The position numbers and the translations under genes are program-made. Below are positions 41,412 to 50,408 of a stretch of DNA of 64,000 nt, in pieces. Numbering within the stretch: position 1 is the first letter of the stretch; each line of letters begins with the position of its first letter. Under the pieces are notes generated by a model. The model had not been told where the DNA came from. It worked only from the letters and a program-made list of their open reading frames with translations, and made no database searches. The stretch covers positions 25,547 through 89,546 of the forward strand of contig JBCDFR010000007.1 of assembly GCA_039177505.1 (NCBI GenBank). Reading direction: 5' to 3'. The DNA is from JABSQH01 sp039177505 (GTDB taxonomy: Bacteria; Actinomycetota; Acidimicrobiia; Acidimicrobiales; Ilumatobacteraceae).

Positions 41412-42505
41412 GTCAGACGGCGCCCGACTCGACGGCGTTCACCGAGCTACCGATCGTCGACCTCGCCCGTTGGCGAGGCTCCGACACCGAACGCCGATCC
41501 TTGGCCACCGAGGTCGCCGATGTCTGTCACCACGTCGGGTTCTTCGTGGTCGTCGGCCACGAGATCGACAGCGCGTTCATCGACTCGGTCTTCTCGATGA
41601 TGCGCGACCTCTTCGCCCTGCCCGATCACGAGAAGGCGCGTATCGACAAACGCCACTCCCGACACTTCCGGGGGTGGGAGGCGGTTGGGACCGAGTTCAC
41701 CAACAACCGCCCCGACATCCGCGAGCAGGTCGACCTGTGGAGCGAGCGCCCAGCGCGCGAGCCCGATGTGGAACCGGCGTATCTCCGGCTGCTCGGGCCG
41801 AATCAGTGGTTCAGCGACGAGGTGTTGCCCGGATCTGCAGCGATCATGCGCCGCTGGTTCGCCGAGATGGGAGCACTGGCCGACGAGCTACTCGGTGTGC
41901 TCTCGCTGGGACTCGAGCTCGACGAGGAGTACCTCTCGCAGATGTTCGGTGACGAACCGATGTCGCTCACGAAGCTCATTCGTTATCCACCCACCCCAAC
42001 TGGCAGCGCAGGGGTCAATGCCCATCACGACACCGGATTCCTCACCCTGCTGGTGCCCGGTGAGAGGCCGGGTTTACAGATCGAGAACCCGGCGGGGGAG
42101 TGGATCGCAGCGCCATCGGTACCCGGTGGATTCATCGTCAACCTGGGCGAGATGCTGCAGGGCCTCACCGGCAACTACTTCACCGCCACGCCGCATCGGG
42201 TGATCACCAGCGACATTCGCTACTCAGCGGGCTACTTTCACGGCCCGTCGCTCGACACTCCACTGGCGCTGTTGCCGCTCGCTGAGCGGTTCGGCGCCGC
42301 GGTGGCTGCCAGCCCGCGCCACGCCGAGGCCGGATTCATGGCGAGCGCCGCCGAGACGGAAGCGGGCGTCGGCGACATGCAGTCGTCGCAGCGCGCCGCC
42401 GTGTACGGCGAGCAACTGTGGAACTACTTCACCCGCAGTTATCCCGATCTGGTCGCCGCTCACTACTCCGATCAGCACTCCGACGAGTCGCGCGGCAGAC
42501 GCTGA
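41408..42505 (+). CDS. isopenicillin N synthase family (2OG-Fe(II)) oxygenase
   Basis: A 365-residue dioxygenase of the IPNS/DIOX type: N-terminal DIOX_N segment FTELPIVDLARW and CHHVGFFVVVGHEID, and the iron-binding core NAHHDTGFLTLLVPG (His-x-Asp) with the distal His in TPHRV and the Arg-x-Ser-like RYSAGYF. GTG 41408 overlaps the previous stop. Coupling of a PhyH-type with an IPNS-type oxygenase suggests sequential hydroxylation or oxidation of one substrate; no peptide synthetase is nearby, so beta-lactam formation is unlikely. Confidence 0.9.
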   Translation: MSQTAPDSTAFTELPIVDLARWRGSDTERRSLATEVADVCHHVGFFVVVGHEIDSAFIDSVFSMMRDLFALPDHEKARIDKRHSRHFRGWEAVGTEFTNNRPDIREQVDLWSERPAREPDVEPAYLRLLGPNQWFSDEVLPGSAAIMRRWFAEMGALADELLGVLSLGLELDEEYLSQMFGDEPMSLTKLIRYPPTPTGSAGVNAHHDTGFLTLLVPGERPGLQIENPAGEWIAAPSVPGGFIVNLGEMLQGLTGNYFTATPHRVITSDIRYSAGYFHGPSLDTPLALLPLAERFGAAVAASPRHAEAGFMASAAETEAGVGDMQSSQRAAVYGEQLWNYFTRSYPDLVAAHYSDQHSDESRGRR

Positions 42506-42595
42506 TCGACGGGGCGTCGGTATCGGTCGGTGCGTTGCGAGCGCGTCCCGCGTGCACCCGATCTGTGTTCGACCGGTGTGTTCCCAGTGCCGCCG

Positions 42596-43327
42596 CTAGT
42601 ACCCGGGATCCGGGGCGATCTCCAGGACCATTTCGGCAACGGTGGTGATGGGACCTTCGGCCGAGTATGAGGAACCGAATGTCAGGCTGATCTCGCCGTC
42701 GAGGTAGGTGCCGGTCACAGAGGTCACGGGCCGATGGATCAGAATCTGGGCATCGTCATCCCAGTTCTCGTAGCGTGCCGTGTGGAAGGCATCCACTTCG
42801 GCATCGACGACGTTGCCCGCAGCATCGACGGTGAAGTCGAGCTGCTCGAAATCCAGTTCGAGGAACGTGTACCACGGATTACCCGAGCCGACACGCTGGT
42901 AAATGCCGAACGTGCACACAGGCAGCCACGGAAGCACCGGGACGCATTTGATGTTTCCGTTCGTCCCGTCGAACTCGAAACCGTAGTTGGGGTTGGCGGA
43001 GTCCATTCGCTTGAACCTGTCGGTGCGGAATGGGTCGTCGACCGGCGGGTTCAGCAGCCTCGTACGGTCGGGAACCATCGCGTAGAACTCGACGGATTCG
43101 GCTTCGGCTTCGGCTTCGGCCGTGGTCGGGCCGACCGTCAACGACATCACCCCGAGCGCAGCAACGACAGCGGCAACGAGTCGTCGCAGCCCGCGCGAGG
43201 TGGGCAAGCGCGAAGTCGAGGTGGTCGAACTCGGGCGCGTGCCGGTCCTGTGGCGTCGTCGGCTGGTGTCGGTGATGACACCAACGGTTGTTCCGTTCGA
43301 CCTGTCGGCAACCTGTGCGGCACCCAA
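42596..43327 (-). CDS. secreted protein of unknown function
   Basis: A 243-residue protein with a long polar lead (about 45 residues), a membrane-type signal segment (RRLVAAVVAALGVMSLTVGP) and, just after the likely cleavage site, an AEAEAEAES repeat made by hexanucleotide copies. The mature part (from EFYAMVPDRTRLL) has paired Cys (IKCVPV, PVCTFG) and aromatic-rich beta strands (YTFLELDFEQLDF). No family recognised. The start is uncertain: the furthest codon is TTG 43327, and internal starts closer to the signal segment are possible. Convergent with the IPNS-type gene. Confidence 0.6.
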   Translation of the reverse strand: MGAAQVADRSNGTTVGVITDTSRRRHRTGTRPSSTTSTSRLPTSRGLRRLVAAVVAALGVMSLTVGPTTAEAEAEAESVEFYAMVPDRTRLLNPPVDDPFRTDRFKRMDSANPNYGFEFDGTNGNIKCVPVLPWLPVCTFGIYQRVGSGNPWYTFLELDFEQLDFTVDAAGNVVDAEVDAFHTARYENWDDDAQILIHRPVTSVTGTYLDGEISLTFGSSYSAEGPITTVAEMVLEIAPDPGY

Positions 43328-43383
43328 AATCGTGGCGTACCGACGGCGCAGGGCCGTCGGTCTCAGGGATCAGTGCCGGGTGG

Positions 43384-44697
43384 TCAGCGCCGAGTGATTC
43401 GCACTGGGAGCTTGGCGTAGCCGTGCACGAACGAGGAGAACACCCGCTCGGGTTCGGCCTGCACCTCGATGCGCTCGAAGCGCGGCAGGATCTCTTCCCA
43501 CAGCACGCGCAGCTGTAGCTCTGCGAGTCGGGCGCCCATGCAGAAGTGGATGCCGTACCCGAACGAGAGGTGCTTGTCGGCGTTGTCGCGCTCGATGTCG
43601 ATCACGTCGGCGTTCTCGAATACGTCCTCGTCGCGGTTCGCCGAGATGTACCACATCAACAGCTGATCGTCCTTCTTGATCTGCTTGCCACCCAGCTCGG
43701 TATCGCGGGTCGCCGTACGCCGCATGTACGACAGCGGCGTCTGCCAGCGGACGATCTCTTTCACCATGTTGGGAATGAGCTCGGGTCGGGCGATCAGCTT
43801 GTCGTACTGCTCCGGGAACTGGTTGAGCCCGTACACGCTGCCCGACATCGAGTTGCGGGTCGTGTCGTTGCCGCCGACGATCAGCAACAGCAGGTTGCCG
43901 AGGTGAGCGATGGTCGGCATGTCCTTGGTCGCCTCACCGTGGACGAGCATCGACACGAGATCGTCGCCGGGCTGTTCCCGGCGCTCCTCCCACAGACGCT
44001 CGAAGTAGGCGACGCACTCCATCAGCTCGTCGCGCTTCTGTTCCTGGGTCTCGACGATCGCGCCGGGTTGTGGGATGGCGAAGACCACATCGGACCAGCG
44101 GGTCAGCATCCGTCGGTCGTCAAGAGGGAAGTCGAACAGCGTCGCCAGCATGAGTGTGGTCAGCTCGACCGACACGGTGTCGACCCAATCGAAGGTCTCG
44201 CCCTCGGGGAGCGATTCGAGCACGTCGATCGTTCGTTGCCGCATGGTTGGCTCGAAGTTGCGCAGGTTCTTCGGTGCTGCGACGCCGCGCACGGTGTTGC
44301 GCTGTTTGGTGTGCTCGGGCGGATCCATCGCAATGAACGGCGTGATCGGCGGCCCGTCGACGGGCATCTTGTCGAGTCGGAGCCCGAGGGTGATTCCACT
44401 GGCCGACGAGAAGGTCTCGGCATCGCCGTCGACCGCACGAACGTCCTCGTACTTGGTGATCGACCAGTAGCGCCCCGACAGGTCGAGCTCATTGAGATGG
44501 ACGGGGTCTTCGGCGCGCAGCCGTGCGAAATAGTCGTGCCAGCGTTCTTCGCGGAACAGGTGCGCGTTGTACGGGTTGATGGCATCGATCGGCAGCTCGT
44601 CGGCCGACGGAGCGTCGCCCCCTTTTTCTGCGGCCTCTTGCTCGGGTGTCCGGTTGATCACCGGCAGCAGGACGGGGTCGCTCGCAGTATCGGTCAT
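43384..44697 (-). CDS. cytochrome P450, CYP153-type alkane hydroxylase
   Basis: A 437-residue P450. The family landmarks are FIAMDPPEHTKQRNTV, FDWVDTVSVELTTLMLATLFDFP, the I-helix LIVGGNDTTRNSMSG, E-x-x-R in KEIVRWQTPL, and the heme loop FGYGIHFCMGARLAE with Cys386. These stretches, and the end SSFVHGYAKLPVRI, match CYP153, the soluble terminal alkane/fatty-acid hydroxylases of hydrocarbon-degrading bacteria. ATG 44697 is chosen because the longer upstream reading is not P450 sequence. The ferredoxin and reductase it needs are not adjacent. Divergent from the PhnD-like gene. Confidence 0.92.
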   Translation of the reverse strand: MTDTASDPVLLPVINRTPEQEAAEKGGDAPSADELPIDAINPYNAHLFREERWHDYFARLRAEDPVHLNELDLSGRYWSITKYEDVRAVDGDAETFSSASGITLGLRLDKMPVDGPPITPFIAMDPPEHTKQRNTVRGVAAPKNLRNFEPTMRQRTIDVLESLPEGETFDWVDTVSVELTTLMLATLFDFPLDDRRMLTRWSDVVFAIPQPGAIVETQEQKRDELMECVAYFERLWEERREQPGDDLVSMLVHGEATKDMPTIAHLGNLLLLIVGGNDTTRNSMSGSVYGLNQFPEQYDKLIARPELIPNMVKEIVRWQTPLSYMRRTATRDTELGGKQIKKDDQLLMWYISANRDEDVFENADVIDIERDNADKHLSFGYGIHFCMGARLAELQLRVLWEEILPRFERIEVQAEPERVFSSFVHGYAKLPVRITRR

Positions 44698-44812
44698 GAG
44701 CCGAGCTTTGCATGCCGACCACCGGCCGAACGAGGCACACGCCGGCGGCGTGGCCGACCCGACGCATGTCCCGCGCGTTGCCGCAGCGACCCGTCCGGTA
44801 TCGTCCGCCGCC

Positions 44813-45649
44813 GTGCGGTCTGCGGCGCCACTGCGATTCACGACCTGGCTGACGCCAGGGTTGCCACTGGCGATGTTCGAGACCATCGCTGCGCACGTGG
44901 CGTCCGGCCTTGGGCGTGACCATGACGTGTCGGTCGAGTCGAAGATGTCGGGTCCGGTGGCAGCCGCCGACGATCGCTTCGCGATGGGCCTCACCGACAT
45001 TGGGTTCATCTGTCCACCCGCCTACCTCTGGCTGACCGAGCGCACACCACCGAGCGTGGCCCTCGTTCCTCTTGCGCCGATCTACGACGACGCACGGAAC
45101 GCCGGACAACCGACCTATGTCTCCGATGTCATCGTCCGGGCCGATGCGCCCGCTCGACGATTCGCCGACCTGCGGGGTCTGCGCATCGGCTACAACGAGC
45201 GCGCCTCTCTCTCGGGATTCGTCAGTCTCCTCGCCAAACTCTCTGATGAGGGACTCGACGTCGACTTCTGCGGCGAGCTCCGCCAGGTGGGGAGTCATCG
45301 TCGAGCGCTGGAGCTGATCGAGTCGGGCGACATCGACGCGGCGGCGGTCGACGCCAATGTGCTGCGCTCGTGGGCGAGTGAGCGGCCCGACCGTGGTGCG
45401 GCGGTCCGATCGATCGACGTTCTCGGTCCGTATCCCGTGCAGCCCGTCGTGGTTCGGTCGGAGCTGGGCGAACTGGTTCCCGAGGTTGCCGATCTCCTCG
45501 CCCGGCCGGAGCTAGCGACTGCGCTGGCGCCATTCGGCGTGCGCGGCTTCGGGCCCGTGCACCACGACGACTATGCCCGCCTCGCTCCGCTGGTCGATCG
45601 GGCGATGGAGGCGGTGCCCGCATCGTCGCCGCCCCGGGCGGTTGGCTGA
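44813..45649 (+). CDS. PhnD-like periplasmic-binding-fold protein
   Basis: A 278-residue protein resembling substrate-binding proteins of phosphate/phosphonate-type transporters (PhnD). The landmarks are PLRFTTWLTPGLPLAMFETIAAHVA, the middle ADDRFAMGLTDIGFICPPAY, VIVRADAPARRFADLRGLRIGYNERASLSGF and the late IDAAAVDANVLRSWA. It lacks a clear signal peptide from the chosen GTG 44813, so it may be cytoplasmic or exported by a route not visible here. No ABC permease or ATPase is adjacent. Alternative starts lie upstream in frame (to 44567). Confidence 0.75.
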   Translation: MRSAAPLRFTTWLTPGLPLAMFETIAAHVASGLGRDHDVSVESKMSGPVAAADDRFAMGLTDIGFICPPAYLWLTERTPPSVALVPLAPIYDDARNAGQPTYVSDVIVRADAPARRFADLRGLRIGYNERASLSGFVSLLAKLSDEGLDVDFCGELRQVGSHRRALELIESGDIDAAAVDANVLRSWASERPDRGAAVRSIDVLGPYPVQPVVVRSELGELVPEVADLLARPELATALAPFGVRGFGPVHHDDYARLAPLVDRAMEAVPASSPPRAVG

Positions 45650-45743
45650 CCTGCAGCTCGACGTCGCACGACGGCCACACCGGCCAACGATCGGGCCGCG
45701 TTCAGGCCGCGTTCAGGTCGGATGCTGTGAGATCGATATCACG

Positions 45744-47066
45744 ATGCAGAAAAATCGACCGGTTCCAGCCCGCCCTCGGGCGTTGCTCTCTGCTGTGGCA
45801 GTTACCGCAGCGATCTCGCTCGTGCCGATCGCGTCAGGAGGTGCCCACGCCACTTACGGTGGTGCGGACCCCGACGAGACCTTCGACCGTTGGATCGTGT
45901 CAGTCGATCCGAATGCGCGCCAAACGGTCGCCACATTGGATGACGTCGGCGACATCGACGGTGTCGACGTGGTGATGGAGATCGAGGACGGTGTCGAGGT
46001 GATCGAGACCGAGACGCTCACGATCGACGAAGTGGAACAGTTGGTCGACGAGCCCGGACTGCGCATCGAACCGGACTATCCGGTCCAGCTGGCGTCGGTC
46101 ATCCCGGACGACACCGTGTTCTCGCTGCAGTGGGGGTTGTCGAATGCAGAGACCGAGTACGACATCGGCGCCCCCGATGCATGGGCGTACCTGACCGACG
46201 CCTCCGATGTGGTCGTCGCAGTGATTGACACGGGGATCGACGCAACCCACGAGGATCTCGCCGGCAACATGTGGAACAACCCCGGCGAAGTCGAAGATGG
46301 CGAGGACACCAACGGTAATGGGTACGTCGACGACATCTACGGATGGGACTTCGTCGATGGCGCGCCGGCCGGCAACGACCCCAACGGGCACGGCACCCAT
46401 GTGGCGGGCACGATCGGCGCCGAGACCGACAACGGCGTTGGTGTCGCCGGTGTCGCCTGGGACGTGCAGCTGATGGACGTGCGCGCCTTCGACGCGAACG
46501 GCGCCAGCAACACCTCCTTGATCAGGGCGGCAATTCGCTACGCCATCGACAACGGTGCCGACGTGATCAACGCCAGCTTCAGCGGCCGCGGCACCGAGGA
46601 CTACGCCGCGTTGCTCGACGAGGCCCACGCGGCCGGAGTCACCGTCATTGCGGCGGCCTCGAACTTCGGGGCCGACAACGACGTCGACCCGATGCAGCCG
46701 TATCCGGCCAACCATCCGACCGTCGTGTCGGTCGCCGCCATCGACGCCCAGGGCGAGCTCGCCGGGTGGTCGAACTACGGAGCCACGTCCGTCGATCTCG
46801 CCGCCCCTGGTGTCGGTATCGCCAGCACCAAGTTCGGTGAGTACTGGTACGAGTCGGGAACGTCGATGGCCTCGCCGCACGTGGCGGGCACCGTGGCATT
46901 GATGGTCCAGGCCGATCCATCGCTGTCACCCGCCGACATCGCGGAGATCTTGCGATCGACCGCCGAGCCCGCATCGCAGCTCGACGGAACCTCGATCACC
47001 GGCGGCTACCTCCGCGCCGATGCCGCCCTCGCATCCATCGTCGGGGCGCCCGCCGTCGCAGCCTGA
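45744..47066 (+). CDS. secreted S8 family serine peptidase (subtilase, thermitase-like)
   Basis: A 440-residue exported protease. Signal peptide ALLSAVAVTAAISLVPIASGGAHA, then a propeptide ending near residue 130 with the linker SLQWGLSNAE. The triad is Asp162 (VIDTGID), His216 (NGHGTHVAG) and Ser374 (GTSMASPHVAG). The insert DTNGNGYVDDIYGWDFVDG is a Ca-binding loop typical of bacterial subtilases of this type. No C-terminal accessory domain. ATG 45744. A tandem copy of GGCCGCGTTCA lies just upstream (45694-45715). Unlike the subtilase at 19583 it lacks a PA insert, so the two are distant paralogues. Confidence 0.95.
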   Translation: MQKNRPVPARPRALLSAVAVTAAISLVPIASGGAHATYGGADPDETFDRWIVSVDPNARQTVATLDDVGDIDGVDVVMEIEDGVEVIETETLTIDEVEQLVDEPGLRIEPDYPVQLASVIPDDTVFSLQWGLSNAETEYDIGAPDAWAYLTDASDVVVAVIDTGIDATHEDLAGNMWNNPGEVEDGEDTNGNGYVDDIYGWDFVDGAPAGNDPNGHGTHVAGTIGAETDNGVGVAGVAWDVQLMDVRAFDANGASNTSLIRAAIRYAIDNGADVINASFSGRGTEDYAALLDEAHAAGVTVIAAASNFGADNDVDPMQPYPANHPTVVSVAAIDAQGELAGWSNYGATSVDLAAPGVGIASTKFGEYWYESGTSMASPHVAGTVALMVQADPSLSPADIAEILRSTAEPASQLDGTSITGGYLRADAALASIVGAPAVAA

Positions 47067-47115
47067 TCCGTTACTCTCTCGGCGCCGTGCGACGATAAGC
47101 GGCAGGGGAGTGACG

Positions 47116-47634
47116 ATGAGTGTTCTCGACGAGCTTGGATACGAGCACCAGCCGGCCAACGCCGTGCAACGCGTCACACAGCGGATCGCGGCGAGCGGGC
47201 CCGGCGCCTGGGTGGCGCACCGCACCCTCTATCCGATCGACCGCTGGCTGTATCGGCGGACCGACGGCAAGACGACCCTGGCCGAGATCACCGCCGGCCT
47301 CCCGGTGATCCTGCTGACCACAACCGGCGCCAAGTCCGGTCAGCCGCGCGCGATGCCGCTCGTTGGGATCCCACTCGACGGCGAGATGGCGATCATCGGC
47401 TCGAACTACGGACAGGAACGCACGCCCGGCTGGGTCTACAACCTCGAAGCGGACCCGTCGGCCAGCGTCGGCTACCGCGACCGCACCGTTGCGGTGGTCG
47501 CTCGACGGGCCGACGACGACACCGCTGATCGTGTATTCGAGGCCGGTGCCGCGTTCTATCCCGGATACGCCAAGTACCGCGGCCGTGCCAGCCATCGCAC
47601 GATCCGCGTGTTCGTACTCGACGCCGCGGGCTGA
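47116..47634 (+). CDS. deazaflavin-dependent nitroreductase (DDN) family protein
   Basis: A 172-residue F420-binding split-barrel protein. VILLTTTGAKSGQPRAMPLVGIP is the hallmark segment with the Lys-Ser phosphate contacts, followed by MAIIGSNYGQERTPGWVYNLEADP and the C-terminal barrel strand. The 35-residue N-terminal helix (HQPANAVQRVTQRIAASGPG) is typical of membrane-associated members such as Rv3547. ATG 47116 follows GGGGAG with 5-base spacing. Likely role: F420H2-dependent quinone or nitro reduction. Convergent with the helicase. Confidence 0.88.
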   Translation: MSVLDELGYEHQPANAVQRVTQRIAASGPGAWVAHRTLYPIDRWLYRRTDGKTTLAEITAGLPVILLTTTGAKSGQPRAMPLVGIPLDGEMAIIGSNYGQERTPGWVYNLEADPSASVGYRDRTVAVVARRADDDTADRVFEAGAAFYPGYAKYRGRASHRTIRVFVLDAAG

Positions 47635-47649
47635 CGCCGGTCCGCCGGC

Positions 47650-49101
47650 TCAGACCGGCTGGACGTTGCGCGCTTCGTCGCCCTTGCGGCCCGGTGCGAG
47701 GTCGAACTCGACCAGTTGGCCCTCTTGCAGCGACTTGTAGCCTTCGGCGCTGATGTTCGAGTAGTGGACGAACAGGTCGGCTTCGCCCTTGCGTTCGATG
47801 AAACCGAAGCCCTTCTTGTTGTTGAAGAACTTCACGGTGCCGCGAGACGCGCCGCCAGCGGCCGGCGCATCGTTGCGGCGCCGACGCTTGTTCTTCGACT
47901 TGGCGGAACGTTTGGGCCGGGGAGCCGATGGTTCGTTCGCTGCTCGCGGCTCGGGTGCGGGCGGCTCGATCGGCATCGAGGCGCCGTCGAGCGCTTGCAG
48001 ATTCGGGTCGGTCAAGGGTTCGTCGAGACCGGCGCCGCGCTGCAAGCGGCGAGCGTCCTTCTTCTGGTCGGGCGGCACGAGCGAAACCACAACACCGCCG
48101 TCTCCGCCGCGGGCCGTGCGTCCGGAGCGGTGGATGTAGTCCTTGTGATCGGCGGGGAGGTCGTAGTGCAACACGGCGGCCACGCGGTCGATGTGGATGC
48201 CGCGTGCCGCGACGTCGGTGGCGACCAGTGCTTGGGCCTTGCCGGTAGCGAAGTCGGCGAGAGCCTGGTTGCGCTTGTTCTGGCTGCGTCCGCCATGGAT
48301 CGCCGTTGCCGTCACGCCCTGCTTGGAGAGTTGACGCTCGAGGCGATCGGCACCGTGACGCGTCCGGCAAAACACGATCGTCGGCCACGCGGCGTTGATC
48401 GTTTCGGCCGCAGCGCGCGGGCGATCGGTGCGCTCGACGCTCCAGAAGTAGTGATCGGCGGCGGTGATGTCGGGGGTGTCTTCACCGACCTCGTGGCGCA
48501 CCGGGTCGTGTTGGTAGGCGCGCGTGAGCTCGCCGACGGTGCCGTCGAGGGTCGCCGAGAACAGCAGTGTCTGTCGAGTCGACGACGTCTGATCGAGGAT
48601 TCGTCGCACTGCCGGCAAGAAGCCCATATCGGCCATCCGATCGGCTTCGTCGATGACCACTCGGTCGACGGCGTCGAGGGTCAGCTCGCCCATCTGGATC
48701 AGGTCTTCGAGCCGACCGGGGCAGGCGATCAGGATGTCGATCCCGCGGCGTAGATCGTCGAGTTGTTTGCCGTAACCGACGCCGCCGTACACGGCTGCGA
48801 TGCGTAGCGAGCCGGCGAACGTGTCGAGTTCGGTGGCGATCTGATCGGCGAGCTCGCGCGTCGGCGCCAGCACCAGGCTCCGCGGACGGCGGGCCTTGGC
48901 CCGCTCGGAGAGCGCAACGAGCGGCACGCCGAACGCCAGTGTCTTGCCGGACCCGGTCGGGGCGCGGCCACACACGTCGTGACCGGCGAGGGTGTCGGCG
49001 ATGGTCGCTGCCTGGATGGCGAACGGTTCGGTGATGCCGCGCTGTCCGAGTTCCGCGCAGATCGGCGCGGGTACGCCCAGCTGGGCGAAGGTCGGGTTCA
49101 T
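47650..49101 (-). CDS. DEAD-box RNA helicase with C-terminal cold-shock domain
   Basis: A 483-residue RNA helicase fusion. RecA domain 1 has the Q motif (FAIQAATI), Walker A APTGSGKT, PTRELA, DEAD (VIDEADRMADMGF) and SAT (LFSATLDG). Domain 2 has IVFCRTRHG, ATDVAARGIHI and HRSGRTARGG. A basic linker (PKRSAKSKNKRRRR) joins a cold-shock domain at about residues 415-483 with RNP1 KGFGFI and RNP2 LFVHY. The fusion couples duplex unwinding to single-strand RNA binding; a cold or stress role is inferred. ATG 49101 follows GAGGAG. A hairpin lies in its leader. It overlaps no other gene. Confidence 0.93.
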   Translation of the reverse strand: MNPTFAQLGVPAPICAELGQRGITEPFAIQAATIADTLAGHDVCGRAPTGSGKTLAFGVPLVALSERAKARRPRSLVLAPTRELADQIATELDTFAGSLRIAAVYGGVGYGKQLDDLRRGIDILIACPGRLEDLIQMGELTLDAVDRVVIDEADRMADMGFLPAVRRILDQTSSTRQTLLFSATLDGTVGELTRAYQHDPVRHEVGEDTPDITAADHYFWSVERTDRPRAAAETINAAWPTIVFCRTRHGADRLERQLSKQGVTATAIHGGRSQNKRNQALADFATGKAQALVATDVAARGIHIDRVAAVLHYDLPADHKDYIHRSGRTARGGDGGVVVSLVPPDQKKDARRLQRGAGLDEPLTDPNLQALDGASMPIEPPAPEPRAANEPSAPRPKRSAKSKNKRRRRNDAPAAGGASRGTVKFFNNKKGFGFIERKGEADLFVHYSNISAEGYKSLQEGQLVEFDLAPGRKGDEARNVQPV

Positions 49102-49166
49102 GGGAGGGGCTCCTCGTTATGGGGGGATGGTTCACTCGATCGGAACTCATCGCCCGTCTGCGAACC

Positions 49167-49191
49167 CATCGGATGGAACGTCCATCCGGTG
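49167..49191 (-). terminator. hairpin between lipoprotein gene and helicase gene
   Basis: CGGATGGA - ACG - TCCATCCG is a perfect 8-bp inverted repeat that extends to 11 pairs with one G-U. On the minus strand it is about 20 bases after the lipoprotein stop (49212) and about 65 bases before the helicase start (49101), so it could end the first transcript or be a folded leader for the helicase mRNA. Confidence 0.65.
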
Positions 49192-49211
49192 AACCACCGA
49201 CGCTACCTGGG

Positions 49212-50351
49212 TTAGGGCTCGATTGCGCCAGCGGGTTCGAGCTGCCACTGCGTGGCGCCGGCTGCGCCGAACGGGATCACGGTCGTGCCGCCGGCACCAT
49301 TCGGGACAAGAAAAACCAGCGTCTCGATGATGTCGCTGAAGACGAGGTGGGTGTCGTTCGGTTCGGCGATCACGGTCCAGACCTGTCCAGGGAGCTGGGC
49401 CGGACCGTCGGTGAAGAATGATCCAGTGCCGTCAGTACTCAGCAGGCGGGTCTCACCCGACGCTGCATTCGACACCTCGTACCGCCCGCCCCCGAGATTG
49501 ACGAACCGCCAGCGTTGTCCGGCGACAGCGCCAGTCGGAGCCAAGATGGGCTCGCCGGCGGTTCCGTCGAGCGAGGTGTCGGGCCCGAGTTCGGCGTTCG
49601 TGATCCGGTACCACTGGATCAGCGACACGAGGTCTATCGCCGCCGCTTCTTCGATGAGGGTGCGAGCGTTGGTGCTGAGCGCATCGGCGAGGGGCTGAAC
49701 ATCGGGTGATGGGTCAGGCGCTGCGGTGGTCTGGTTGACGTCGACCCACAACGAGCCGTCGCTCCACGCAGCTCCGCACCGCTGTGTGCCGAGTGATGCG
49801 CTGACGACGCAGTAGCCGAAGATCTCGTCATCACCCGCACCATCGCTGGCACCGGCGTCGAGACTGTTGCGCTGGTACTCGGCATCGTCGACGCCGCGGG
49901 GGGTGGCGGCGACGAGAAACTCATCGAGTGTGGTCGGGCCGACGGTGAGGCCGATCGTGGTCGCGTCGCTGACGCACGACAACACGCTGGTTTGCAGCTC
50001 GGGTCGGACGTCGGCGCTGCCCTCAATGGCCGCGGCACCGTTGAGCGTGCGGGCGATGTCGATCGCCGACGGCAGCGGGCACTGCCAGCGAACCGGCGGG
50101 TGTTGCGTGCCGAGTGCAACGACGGCGCCTGCGGCTTGCGCGCTCTGCGGCGATCCCGCCGCAGCCGGCTCACTCGGTGCCGATGTCGTGTCGTCGGGCG
50201 CCAGCGTGGGCGGAATCGTGAGGAGCAACGTCGAGGCGCTGTCGTCCTCAGGTGCGCATCCGGCGACGATGGTGATCGTGGCCACGACGGTGGCCCAACG
50301 GCGGCCTCGTGGTCGCGTGCCGGTGCCCGCACTGCCTGACGTCACCCGCAT
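49212..50351 (-). CDS. lipoprotein with C-terminal ricin-type beta-trefoil region
   Basis: A 379-residue exported protein. The signal ends in the lipobox TIVAGC near residue 32, followed by a Pro/Ser/Ala linker. The middle domain (about 85-230, with four Cys) is not recognised. The last 130 residues show trefoil repeats (IQWYRITNAELG, GQRWRFVNLGGGRYEVSNAASG, GQVWTVIAEPNDTHLVFSD, ATQWQLEPAG), the Q-x-W pattern of ricin B/carbohydrate-binding folds. Likely surface-attached sugar-binding protein. Same strand as the amidase upstream (start 51854) and the helicase downstream. Confidence 0.75.
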   Translation of the reverse strand: MRVTSGSAGTGTRPRGRRWATVVATITIVAGCAPEDDSASTLLLTIPPTLAPDDTTSAPSEPAAAGSPQSAQAAGAVVALGTQHPPVRWQCPLPSAIDIARTLNGAAAIEGSADVRPELQTSVLSCVSDATTIGLTVGPTTLDEFLVAATPRGVDDAEYQRNSLDAGASDGAGDDEIFGYCVVSASLGTQRCGAAWSDGSLWVDVNQTTAAPDPSPDVQPLADALSTNARTLIEEAAAIDLVSLIQWYRITNAELGPDTSLDGTAGEPILAPTGAVAGQRWRFVNLGGGRYEVSNAASGETRLLSTDGTGSFFTDGPAQLPGQVWTVIAEPNDTHLVFSDIIETLVFLVPNGAGGTTVIPFGAAGATQWQLEPAGAIEP

Positions 50352-50408
50352 CGGTCGACACGATATTGCACGGACGATCGACCGCTCCGGTTGGCCTCGG
50401 AGGAACGT

